Position numbers and translations under genes: made by a program | Notes under the pieces: model-generated | Databases searched by the model: none | The model's input: only the letters and a program-made list of their open reading frames with translations | Told to the model about the DNA's origin: nothing | Shown: piece by piece, positions 1-7,748 of the stretch | Position numbering within the stretch: the first letter of the stretch is position 1 | Layout of the letters: each line of letters begins with the position of its first letter | Origin: Bacteroidales bacterium UBA1192 | Lineage (GTDB): Bacteria > Bacteroidota > Bacteroidia > Bacteroidales > Bacteroidaceae | Assembly (NCBI GenBank): GCA_002310175.1 | Contig: DBYG01000008.1 | Location: 12,462 to 37,096 of the forward strand | Length of the DNA stretch: 24,635 bases | Reading direction: 5' to 3'

Positions 1-533
1 GCGATATGTTTTATCCATCCGTCATTTACCAGCTTGTAACGGCGTCTGAAACAACGGCCGAAGAAGACATCAATTCTCTTTGAAACGGAGGGGGATCCGT
101 TCACACTGAAGAAGATGTCAAGCCAGATGTTCTCTTCTTTTTCCGTGGTTATCCCATGTGGCCCTGTACTTCCGGCGGCTCTGGATACTGTTATGGTCCT
201 GTTGGCAACCCTTGACCACCGTCGGGTGTATCCGGAACCGGAGTCCAGATAAACGAATGGTTCCTTCAGTTCTTCCTTTATTGCCCTCTCCAGTCTTTTC
301 TTGTCTTTCTTAAGGATACTGACATCAAGGTCATCATCCCAGGGAATGAAGCCTCCATGTCTTTCCGCCCCTAAAAGAGTTCCGTACTCCAACCAGTAGT
401 CTATATGATGCTTCCTGCAGATACGGTCAAATTCAATCAGTATGTCAAGCAGATTCAGCTGGACAGTTCTCAGTATTGACCCGTCCGGATTGTATTCGCT
501 TCTCAGTTTATTGTGTAAACTCTCGTCAATCAT
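1..533 (-). CDS. LicD-family phosphotransferase (3' end missing, runs off left edge)
   Basis: This gene starts at an ATG on the minus strand (531-533) and leaves the window after 177 codons, so the C-terminus is not seen. The visible part carries the LicD signature: a YWLEYGTLLGAERHGG segment at residues 46-61 followed by PWDDDLD at 64-70, whose aspartates are the likely metal ligands of this nucleotidyltransferase-like fold. LicD proteins move phosphocholine or similar groups from a CMP-activated donor onto cell-surface glycans. Here it is the last visible gene of a phosphonate cluster, so the donor is more likely a CMP-phosphonate than CDP-choline (inference). Its ATG overlaps the stop codon of the flippase gene by 8 bases (ATGATTGA), which suggests translational coupling. 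Family assignment is confident; the substrate is not known. Confidence 0.88.
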   Translation of the reverse strand, partial: MIDESLHNKLRSEYNPDGSILRTVQLNLLDILIEFDRICRKHHIDYWLEYGTLLGAERHGGFIPWDDDLDVSILKKDKKRLERAIKEELKEPFVYLDSGSGYTRRWSRVANRTITVSRAAGSTGPHGITTEKEENIWLDIFFSVNGSPSVSKRIDVFFGRCFRRRYKLVNDGWIKHI

Positions 534-2100
534 AACTCTTTCTCAGTTTAATTTTTTTGAGGAATGCAGTTATCACCTCCAGAATATGCTTACGTTCGGT
601 TTTGGTCATCCCTATTATGAAAGCGGTAATACATAACACTATCATGCTGGATCCTATGACGGAAAGGGATCTTAGCCAGATATGCTGATGAAGAACCAGA
701 TGCGCTGCATGGCGGATAATCAGGGATATACTCACGCTGATTGCCGCAACGCCGGCAATAGGGACAAAAACGCCTTTTATGTACGCAGCCGGATCCAGTC
801 CGACCTGTTTCCTGACAAACAGCAGTCGCAGGACCTGGGTGAAAACGGTAACCGTTATGGACACTATGAATACCGATGAAGGAGCCCAATTCAGATATCG
901 GATTCCGAGATATGACAGCGGAAGGATGGTCAGAAGCGTGCATCCGATGACAATCTGATAGTTCCGGACATTACCTGTAGCTTGAATGGACGTAGCAAGC
1001 GGATTGGTAAAACAGTTCACAAGACCTTCAATCAGCATGAGTCTGGTAAGGATAAACGCATAACCGGACACATTTCGGCCTTTCAGCCAGACCGGCAGGA
1101 TAAAATCCGTTTCCAGTAAAATGGGAAGGGCAAGCAGGAACAGGAGGTAAAAGGAGAAGCGCGTGCTCTGGCATATAAGCTTATGCATGTCTTTCATTTC
1201 TCCTGCAGCGAATGATTTGTATAGTTGAGGCCTGACAGCCGTAAAGAAATTGTCGTTAAGTTGGGCAATGGTACTGTAAACCTTATATCCAATGCCTCTG
1301 GCTGCACTTACAATGACTCCGAAAGAGGCGTTGAGAAGCAGGTTGATACCCTGACTTTTCAGAACGTTGGCAGATGCTCCTATCATATTCCAGCCTGCGT
1401 ATGAGAATATTTCCCGGAACTTATCCTTGTCTATCATGAACCTGAAGCGGCATTCCCTGTAGAATAGTCTGCAGTAAAGCCAGTAGAACAGATACATCAC
1501 AATCTGTGTGCCGGACATCAGTCCTGCATAAAGGACCAGTCTTGCGTTTTTGTCATCGGCAGTGTGTGAAATGAACAATGCTATACCTAAGGCCGCAAAG
1601 GCCTCAAACAGGCTCAGGTATGCGAATATTTTCATTTTCTCCCTTGCTATAACCATTCCCATGTACGGGACTCTGAGAATCTGCAGGGAGAATGTGAGGA
1701 TACTGAACTGGAAAACCCATTTTGCAGCTTCAATCTCTCCGTTGACATCCATCTTGTTCACCAGATACCAGCTTCCTGCGGTTTCAGACAGCAGAAGAAT
1801 GATTGCTGTAAGGATGAAGAATACGGTCATGCTGATGCAGAATACCTTCCTGAGCTCTTCCATGCCATTACGTTCCATCTCATAGGAGTAGAACCTCTGG
1901 CATGCGGACGACATGGTCGTACTGATGAATGAGACCATAGTGACAATTGCACCTACAGCATCGTAAATGCCGAAATGTGTCTGTCCCAAAGAGTCAATGA
2001 TAACTCTTGAGGTATACAGACCCACAAAAGTCATGATCACCATCCTGAAATACAGCAGAAGGGTGTTGACGGCAATTCTTTTCTGGTTTACTGTAGTCAT
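526..2100 (-). CDS. Wzx-like polysaccharide flippase (MATE/MVF-type membrane protein)
   Basis: The 524-residue product is very hydrophobic along its length, with about 12-14 probable membrane segments, and begins with the N-terminal pattern common in Bacteroidetes O-antigen/capsule flippases (NTLLLYFRM, then LYTSRVIIDSLG around residues 28-39). Such proteins flip undecaprenyl-linked oligosaccharides across the inner membrane. The gene lies between phosphonopyruvate decarboxylase (19-base gap upstream) and a LicD-family transferase (8-base overlap downstream), which argues that the exported glycan is the acceptor of the phosphonate group. Length is normal for the family and no frameshift is seen. 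Specificity cannot be read from sequence. A general polysaccharide biosynthesis protein annotation would be equivalent. Confidence 0.85.
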   Translation of the reverse strand: MTTVNQKRIAVNTLLLYFRMVIMTFVGLYTSRVIIDSLGQTHFGIYDAVGAIVTMVSFISTTMSSACQRFYSYEMERNGMEELRKVFCISMTVFFILTAIILLLSETAGSWYLVNKMDVNGEIEAAKWVFQFSILTFSLQILRVPYMGMVIAREKMKIFAYLSLFEAFAALGIALFISHTADDKNARLVLYAGLMSGTQIVMYLFYWLYCRLFYRECRFRFMIDKDKFREIFSYAGWNMIGASANVLKSQGINLLLNASFGVIVSAARGIGYKVYSTIAQLNDNFFTAVRPQLYKSFAAGEMKDMHKLICQSTRFSFYLLFLLALPILLETDFILPVWLKGRNVSGYAFILTRLMLIEGLVNCFTNPLATSIQATGNVRNYQIVIGCTLLTILPLSYLGIRYLNWAPSSVFIVSITVTVFTQVLRLLFVRKQVGLDPAAYIKGVFVPIAGVAAISVSISLIIRHAAHLVLHQHIWLRSLSVIGSSMIVLCITAFIIGMTKTERKHILEVITAFLKKIKLRKSYD

Positions 2101-2119
2101 GTCTCAGGATAATATCAGT

Positions 2120-3256
2120 TCATTCTGCCAGAAAACCCATTAAGGCCTGCTTGTTTTCAATTGGAGTGGTAGTTGGCCGTCCCAGTTCTTTGCGATGACC
2201 CTTTCTCACCTTGATTTCAAGGAATACGGCACCTTGAGGGGAGACACTGTTGCTGCTGATGACGGGCAATAACCGTAAAAGCTCCTCTTTTGTGGATACG
2301 CTGTAGGTGGCGGCATATCCCACACCTCTGGCAACAGCGGTCAGATCCACTTTGAGCCCTACGGTGGGTTGGCCTCCAACCGAGTCATGTGCACCGTTGT
2401 TGAAAATCACGTGAATGTAGTTGGCCGGCTTTTTGCTGGCCACAATGGCCATTGAACCCATATGCATTATTGCGGCACCGTCACCGTCAAAGCACCAAAT
2501 CCGACGGTCTGTTTTCTCCAATGCTATCCCCAAGGCAATCTGGCTGGCATGACCCATGGAGCCCACAGTGAGGAAATCCCTCTCATGTCCTTGTCCCCAA
2601 GCTGTGCGCGCCTCGAACAGTTCACGGCTGATCATGCCCGTGGTGCTTACAATGACATCCCTGGACCCTATGGCCGATGCAACAGCCTGAATGGCTTCCT
2701 CGCGTGTCATGGCGAGGTCATTTGTCTCAGCTTTCTGTAGTTTGTATTCGTCAAAAGTGTCCTTTTCTATAACGAGAGCATAGACTTGATTGTTTTCCAA
2801 AGCCTTGGCGGCTTGTTTTATCTGGATTGCCGCCAACTCCTCTTCCTTGGATAACACTTCATGGCTTATACCCATGACATCAAGCAGTCCGGTTGTTATC
2901 TTTCCCTGTTTGATATGCTGGGGTTCATCCTTTACTCCGGGACGTCCGCGCCAGCCTATGAGCAACAGGACCGGTATGTCATAGACTTCCCTGTCTGTAA
3001 GAGAGGCAAGCGGGTTGATGGCATTGCCCTCGCCGGAGTTTTGCATATAGACGACACCAGCCCTTCCTGTTGCAAGATGATAGCCTGCGGCCAATCCTAT
3101 GGCTGCCCCCTCATTGGCAGCTATGATGTTGTGCCTCTCATCAGAATGGTCTGTGATATAGGCACAAAGATTCTTGAGCAGGCTGTCCGGTACTCCGGCA
3201 AAGAAATCCATGCCGCAGCTTTTCAATGTCTCAAAAAAGAAAGATGGCCTTAACAT
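2120..3256 (-). CDS. aepY: Phosphonopyruvate decarboxylase
   Basis: This is a 378-residue thiamine diphosphate enzyme of full family length. Residue E49 in the AANEGAA segment is the likely glutamate that activates the cofactor. The C-terminal half has the ThDP-binding motif, beginning GDGAAIMHMGSM at 258 and ending in NN at 286-287. The FAGVPDSLLK start, LIGWRGRPG (99-107) and the DEPQH segment (110-114) are typical of phosphonopyruvate decarboxylase rather than of acetolactate synthase or sulfopyruvate decarboxylase. The enzyme decarboxylates 3-phosphonopyruvate to phosphonoacetaldehyde, the step that makes the unfavourable PEP mutase reaction proceed. The PEP mutase gene two genes upstream fits this. 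It starts 5 bases after the stop codon of the radical SAM fusion gene, so it is in the same operon. Confidence 0.93.
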   Translation of the reverse strand: MLRPSFFFETLKSCGMDFFAGVPDSLLKNLCAYITDHSDERHNIIAANEGAAIGLAAGYHLATGRAGVVYMQNSGEGNAINPLASLTDREVYDIPVLLLIGWRGRPGVKDEPQHIKQGKITTGLLDVMGISHEVLSKEEELAAIQIKQAAKALENNQVYALVIEKDTFDEYKLQKAETNDLAMTREEAIQAVASAIGSRDVIVSTTGMISRELFEARTAWGQGHERDFLTVGSMGHASQIALGIALEKTDRRIWCFDGDGAAIMHMGSMAIVASKKPANYIHVIFNNGAHDSVGGQPTVGLKVDLTAVARGVGYAATYSVSTKEELLRLLPVISSNSVSPQGAVFLEIKVRKGHRKELGRPTTTPIENKQALMGFLAE

Positions 3257-3261
3257 TGTAA

Positions 3262-4722
3262 TTACTTTTCGTTACAGTTCCTGCAATCGTTATCCCTTAC
3301 AGCTTTCTTGAACTGAGTGGATGAAACCCCCTTGGTATAGTCAGGCTCAACGACGCTGCCACCCCATTCGGCAAGGATGTCTATGGCTTTCTGACGTACC
3401 TGGGCAAGAGGTCCCTCGCGCCAATCCTTACCGTGAACCATGATGTCGGGTTTGAAGCGACGAAGATTATTCTCGTAATCCTTTGTCTCCTGCTTGACCA
3501 CATAAGTGACTCCCTTAAGGTTCTCTACGACTGTCTTGCGTTGTTCATAGTTCATATATGGTTCAGGTTTGTAGGATCGTATTGCTTCATCGCTGAACAA
3601 TCCCACCATTACCCGACCCAGGGCACTCGCTTTTTTGATTATGTTGATGTGTCCGGGATGTATGATATCAGCCGCCATGGGCACATATATCAGTTTGGAA
3701 TAGGGAAATCCTGCGGCTTTGATACGCATACGTACCTTACAGTCATTGAAAATGTCATCGTTAGGGGTTGCATACTCGGGCATCAAAGGCTCTGCCGGAG
3801 CATCGTTGTGGTGAACGCAACAGTCACAGATAGTGCCGTCAAGCACGTCTTCGATAAAGCCTTTGCGTAACTCTTTCATCTTTTCACCGTACCAGGCCTC
3901 TTTCAGGCTGACCTTGTTCAGGTCACCTACTATCAGCATATTCTCGTAATCGGCATTTTCAACGGAGAGATAACCTTCACAGGTTACGCAGATGGCGTCA
4001 AATGGCAGGTTACAGCGGCGATATGTCTCATGATCACAGTCGCACTTGAGAAGATGCTCTATTTCAGGCATATAGCCACCCTGATTATATACAGTCTTGA
4101 ATACAATCTGGTCAACTATGTCTCCAAACAGCTCCTGATACATACCTTTCATCTGTTCTGTGAATCTGGTAAGGATACCTGTGACATAGATTTTATATTT
4201 CCTGCCTGTTTCGTCCCTATACTGACGGACATATTTGAGGTGCTCTACCACCTGGTCAAAGTGGTCATGTCCGTGGATAAACTCATACATCTTGCGCTCA
4301 GGTGCATTGATTGAGAACTTAATGCTGTCAAGTCCGGCATCAATGACCGCACGTATCTTTTCCGGGGTGGCAAGTGAACCGTTGGAGGTCAGATAGGTGT
4401 ATTCATAACCTATCTCCTTGGCAAGTCTGATGTATTGGGGCAGTTCCTTTACGAGAAAAGGTTCGCCTGTTGCATAAAAGCCCACTTCACGCGTACCGAG
4501 TTCATAGGCTTGGCGCAGTGCGCTTTCTACCATTTCCGGTTTCATCTTTCCCACCTTGCGTTTCATTTTCTGATGGGCGCAGAAAAGACACTCATGATTA
4601 CATGCGTTGGATAACTCCAGAAGGAAATTAGTGTATGGGAACGGAGGATTCAGCGAATACAGCTCAGAACGGTCAGCTTTCTTAAGTCTTACTCTTTCTT
4701 GTAAATCCATATCTTCAGTCAT
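3262..4722 (-). CDS. Radical SAM (SPASM-like) / cytidylyltransferase fusion protein
   Basis: The 486-residue protein has two parts. Residues about 30-310 form a radical SAM domain with the CNHECLFC cluster motif (C41, C45, C48), a GEP segment near 86, and a cysteine-rich SPASM-like region (C227, C229, C237, C245, C248, C299, C301, C302). Residues about 343-475 form a glycerol-3-phosphate cytidylyltransferase-like domain with HPGH at 355-358 and a KGVSST motif at 464-469, matching the RTxGISTT-type nucleotide-binding motif. The tail has a further CRNC. The nucleotidyltransferase part resembles the PntC-type domain that activates phosphonates such as 2-aminoethylphosphonate as CMP esters. The radical SAM substrate is unknown; a phosphonate or glycan tailoring step is inference. 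The ATG overlaps the PEP mutase stop codon by 8 bases (ATGACTGA). Confidence 0.88.
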   Translation of the reverse strand: MTEDMDLQERVRLKKADRSELYSLNPPFPYTNFLLELSNACNHECLFCAHQKMKRKVGKMKPEMVESALRQAYELGTREVGFYATGEPFLVKELPQYIRLAKEIGYEYTYLTSNGSLATPEKIRAVIDAGLDSIKFSINAPERKMYEFIHGHDHFDQVVEHLKYVRQYRDETGRKYKIYVTGILTRFTEQMKGMYQELFGDIVDQIVFKTVYNQGGYMPEIEHLLKCDCDHETYRRCNLPFDAICVTCEGYLSVENADYENMLIVGDLNKVSLKEAWYGEKMKELRKGFIEDVLDGTICDCCVHHNDAPAEPLMPEYATPNDDIFNDCKVRMRIKAAGFPYSKLIYVPMAADIIHPGHINIIKKASALGRVMVGLFSDEAIRSYKPEPYMNYEQRKTVVENLKGVTYVVKQETKDYENNLRRFKPDIMVHGKDWREGPLAQVRQKAIDILAEWGGSVVEPDYTKGVSSTQFKKAVRDNDCRNCNEK

Positions 4723-6010
4723 TAGGAATTAATGTTATGATATCTTTTATGCTCATGCACATATCGTCACACTCTTTGGCACGATGATTCTCAAGGATGG
4801 TCCTTGCGGCTTTCTGCATGGCAGGGAAACCTGTACGAGTGAGTTGGTTGGCGTAAATTACAATGTTCACTCCCCTGCTTCTGAATTCATCCTCAGTCAC
4901 TGTGTTGAAGGATGTGGGAACCACTACAACCGGAGTCAGGGTGTCCTTTTCACGGAACTTCTCCACAAAAGTGAATATTTCAGTCGGATCTTTCTTTCTG
5001 CTATGGATCATTATGGCATCCGCACCAGCCTTTACAAATGCGAAGGCACGCGTAAGGGCGTCGTCCATACCCTTTTCCAGAATAAGGCTTTCAATACGGG
5101 CGCATATCATGAAATCCCTGGTCTTCTGGGCACGCTTACCGGCAGCTATCTTGGCACAGAAATTCTCTATGCTGTCCTGGTTCTGCTTCACTTCAGTACC
5201 GAAAAGGGAGTTTTTCTTGAGTCCGGTCTTGTCCTCAATAATGACCATGCTTACTCCCATACGTTCAAGAGACTTGACAGTATATACGAAATGTTCTGTA
5301 AGTCCTCCTGTATCCCCGTCAAATATTATTGGTTTGGTGGTAACTTCCATTATGTCATCAATAGTACGGAAACGGGATGTCATATCAACCAGCTCTATAT
5401 CAGGTTTACCCTTGGCGGTGGAATCACAGAGGGAACTGATCCACATGGCATCGAACTGGTATGTCTTTCCGTCCTGGACGACTGTGGTGTTCTCAACAAT
5501 TAGTCCGGTTATGCCGCTGTGGGCTTCCATCGCTGTAATAAGTCCTTTCATTCCCAGTATCTTCTTGAGTCTTCCCCGTCGCATGTCCGGCATTGAAAGC
5601 TGCATACGGGCATGGGCCTCCATCTTGTCATATTCCTCATTGACAGAGTAGGGGAACTCCTTCAATTCCCCGCCATACTCAGACAACAACCTTATTACTT
5701 CCTCACGGATAGGCTGTTGTAAGCCTGTACGCCAGTCATCTCCATGCACAATTATGTCCGGATGATATGTCTTTATGACAGAACGGTAGGACATTTCATC
5801 CTGTTCAATAACATGAGCCACCCCTTTAAGTGACGCTGCTATTATCATTCTTTCCTTACATGACAGGAGCGGATAGCGTTTGTAACTTGCCACAACCTGG
5901 TCGCTCAGCACGCCAACGGTAAGTTCCCCTAAACTGGCGGCGTTTTCAATCATCCTTATATGTCCACCGTGTATCACATCGGTGCTGAGACTCATGAATA
6001 CCTTTTTCAT
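4715..6010 (-). CDS. Nucleotidyltransferase-phosphoenolpyruvate mutase fusion
   Basis: Residues about 1-120 form a cytidylyltransferase-like domain with HGGH at 14-17. Residues about 150-415 form phosphoenolpyruvate mutase, with DGDTGG at 231-236 and the diagnostic EDKTGLKKNS motif at 259-268 (EDKxxxKxNS), which separates true mutases from isocitrate lyase relatives. The enzyme isomerises PEP to 3-phosphonopyruvate, the committed step of phosphonate synthesis. Fusion of PEP mutase to a PntC-like nucleotidyltransferase is a known arrangement in bacteria. Here the fused domain is unusual: where homologues carry an RTxGISTT-type motif after the GGEL segment, this one reads YSVNEEY (121-127). That suggests weakened or lost nucleotidyl transfer. 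The gene begins 45 bases after the small gene at 6056-6187, and I see no TAnnTTTG promoter in that gap. Confidence 0.93.
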   Translation of the reverse strand: MKKVFMSLSTDVIHGGHIRMIENAASLGELTVGVLSDQVVASYKRYPLLSCKERMIIAASLKGVAHVIEQDEMSYRSVIKTYHPDIIVHGDDWRTGLQQPIREEVIRLLSEYGGELKEFPYSVNEEYDKMEAHARMQLSMPDMRRGRLKKILGMKGLITAMEAHSGITGLIVENTTVVQDGKTYQFDAMWISSLCDSTAKGKPDIELVDMTSRFRTIDDIMEVTTKPIIFDGDTGGLTEHFVYTVKSLERMGVSMVIIEDKTGLKKNSLFGTEVKQNQDSIENFCAKIAAGKRAQKTRDFMICARIESLILEKGMDDALTRAFAFVKAGADAIMIHSRKKDPTEIFTFVEKFREKDTLTPVVVVPTSFNTVTEDEFRSRGVNIVIYANQLTRTGFPAMQKAARTILENHRAKECDDMCMSIKDIITLIPND

Positions 6011-6055
6011 AAGATTATATTGATGATTTCTAATAGGATTATCATAACAACACTG

Positions 6056-6187
6056 TTACAGCGCTTCGTCATCAGGCCTGACCGGAGCTGAGATGTCTTT
6101 CCCGCATTTTTTGTGATGACCTTTCTCCCAGGCGGCTTTCCGCTTGAGATAATCTTCATAATGGTTCTCCAGATAGTTGTCAGCCAT
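6056..6187 (-). CDS. Small conserved-looking hypothetical protein, 43 residues
   Basis: The minus strand encodes a 43-residue, strongly charged protein beginning MADNYLENHYEDYLKRKAAW and ending RPDDEAL, with a lysine/histidine-rich middle (EKGHHKKCGK). It has no signal peptide or membrane segment. Its ATG (6185-6187) overlaps the folK stop codon as ATGGCTGA, an 8-base overlap of the type seen twice in the phosphonate genes, so translation is probably coupled to folK. The N-terminal NYLE...YEDYLKRK pattern looks like a short helical protein under selection rather than random sequence. I do not recognise a function. It could be a small partner of the preceding operon. Confidence 0.72.
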   Translation of the reverse strand: MADNYLENHYEDYLKRKAAWEKGHHKKCGKDISAPVRPDDEAL

Positions 6188-6659
6188 AACTTTGTTGTCT
6201 TATTTCTTCAAACATCTCCCTCACAGTCTTGTGAAGGAGCGGGTGTACAATCTCCGGAGCAATCTCCGAGAGGGGTTCCAACACGAATTGGCGCTTGTGC
6301 ATGAGAGGATGCGGAATCTTCAGGCCGGGTAGTTCAATCACCTGATCGTCAAAAAATATCAGATCAATGTCTATCAGCCGGTCAGCATACATTGAGTTGT
6401 GACTTTTACTTGTCCTGCCCATCTCACTCTCTATGGCTTGCGTGACCTTAAGGGCGTCAACGGGATTCATGTCTGTTGTGACTTGAAGAGCCTGGTTGAG
6501 AAATGCGTTGGGGCTCTGAAACCCCCATGGTTCAGTCTCAACAACCTTTGACACTGCCTGTACTGTACCTATTCTCTGGCCGATAAGTGTTACGGCAGTC
6601 TTCAGATTGGACTGCCTATCACCCAGATTCGTTCCTATGGAGAGGTACAGATTAGACAT
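6180..6659 (-). CDS. folK: 2-amino-4-hydroxy-6-hydroxymethyldihydropteridine pyrophosphokinase
   Basis: The 159-residue protein matches HPPK in length and motifs: the N-terminal LSIGTNLGDR (6-15), ETEPWGFQSP near 41-50, the catalytic DRLIDIDLIFF segment with its metal-binding aspartates near 93-103, and PHPLMHKRQFVLEPLSEIAP near 116-135. It transfers pyrophosphate from ATP to 6-hydroxymethyl-7,8-dihydropterin, the step before dihydropteroate synthase in folate synthesis, in the cytoplasm. Its ATG lies 4 bases after the queA stop codon and its own stop overlaps the next small gene, so it sits inside a tight operon. Nothing in it looks damaged. Confidence 0.96.
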   Translation of the reverse strand: MSNLYLSIGTNLGDRQSNLKTAVTLIGQRIGTVQAVSKVVETEPWGFQSPNAFLNQALQVTTDMNPVDALKVTQAIESEMGRTSKSHNSMYADRLIDIDLIFFDDQVIELPGLKIPHPLMHKRQFVLEPLSEIAPEIVHPLLHKTVREMFEEIRQQSYG

Positions 6660-6663
6660 GGTG

Positions 6664-7716
6664 TCAGTCTGTTATCAGCATTGCGTCACCGTAGCAGCCG
6701 AACCTGTATCCCTCCTTGACGGCCAGATGGTAAGCTCCCATGATAAGGTCATATCCGCCGTATGCACAGGTAAGCATGAGTTGGACTGATTCAGGCAGCT
6801 GGAAATTGCTTATCATACTGTCGGCCACGTTGAAGGTGTAGGGTGGGAAGATGAACTTGTTTGTCCAACCCTCGAACGGTTTGATAAGGTGGTCTGTACC
6901 TACGACGGTCTCAAGAGCACGATTCACTGTGTTGCCTACTGCACAGATCTTGTGGCCGGAAAGCTTGGCCTTGTTGACAATCTCGGTGCACTCTTCAGTG
7001 ACGAACATCTGCTCGGATTCCATCTTGTGTTTGGTGAGGTCCTCCACGTCTATGTCACGGAAGTTACCCAGTCCGCAGTGCATGGTGATGAAAGCGCGTT
7101 CCACACCCTTGATCTCCATGCGTTTCATCAGTTCGCGACTGAAATGCAGTCCTGCGGTTGGAGCGGTAACAGCACCCTCGTTAGTGGCGAAGATTGTCTG
7201 GAAACGGGCTTCGTCCATTGGGTCAACCTTTCGTTTCAGATAGGTAGGGATAGGTGATTCGCCCAATGCGTAGAGAGCTTTCTTGAACTCGTCATGCGGG
7301 CCGTCGTAGAGGAAACGCAGCACGCGTCCGCGGGAGGTCGTGTTGTCAATAACCTCGGCCACCATTGAATTGTCCTCACCGAAATAGAGCTTGTTACCGA
7401 TACGGATTTTGCGGGCCGGATCCACTTGTACGTCCCATAGCAGATTCTCCTCGCGCAGTTCCCTGAGAAGGAAGACCTCGATGCTGGCACCGGTCTTCTC
7501 CTTATTGCCGAAAAGGCGTGCGGGAAAAACCCGCGTGTCATTGAATACGAACACATCGTTCTCCTCGAAATACTTGAGTATATCCTTGAAGATGATGTGT
7601 TCAATCTCACCGGTCTTCTTGTGAACAACCATCAGTCTGGATTCGTCACGGTTCTCAGTGGGAAACTGTGCTATCCTGTCCTCGGGGAGTTTGAATTTGA
7701 ATTGTGAAAGTTTCAT
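6664..7716 (-). CDS. queA: S-adenosylmethionine:tRNA ribosyltransferase-isomerase
   Basis: The 350-residue protein has the full QueA layout: KFKLPEDRIAQFP at the N-terminus, the FNDTRVFPARL segment around 57-67, TAPTAGLHFS near 185-194, MHCGLGNFRDI near 213-223, and the C-terminal MLTCAYGGYDLIMGAYHLAV and RFGCYGDAMLI. It moves the ribosyl part of S-adenosylmethionine onto 7-aminomethyl-7-deazaguanine at the tRNA wobble position to make epoxyqueuosine. The gene follows truB after a 32-base gap in which I see no promoter or terminator, and folK follows after 4 bases. The pairing of queA with truB puts two tRNA-modification genes together. Confidence 0.97.
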   Translation of the reverse strand: MKLSQFKFKLPEDRIAQFPTENRDESRLMVVHKKTGEIEHIIFKDILKYFEENDVFVFNDTRVFPARLFGNKEKTGASIEVFLLRELREENLLWDVQVDPARKIRIGNKLYFGEDNSMVAEVIDNTTSRGRVLRFLYDGPHDEFKKALYALGESPIPTYLKRKVDPMDEARFQTIFATNEGAVTAPTAGLHFSRELMKRMEIKGVERAFITMHCGLGNFRDIDVEDLTKHKMESEQMFVTEECTEIVNKAKLSGHKICAVGNTVNRALETVVGTDHLIKPFEGWTNKFIFPPYTFNVADSMISNFQLPESVQLMLTCAYGGYDLIMGAYHLAVKEGYRFGCYGDAMLITD

Positions 7717-7748
7717 TCCCTATTGTTTTAGTTTGATCTGTTTTTCTA

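Noticed and set aside
4784..5651. Two long plus-strand frames (239 and 262 residues) opposite the PEP mutase fusion
   Set aside because: They are antisense shadows of a clearly functional gene, show no recognisable motif, and would need both strands to code.
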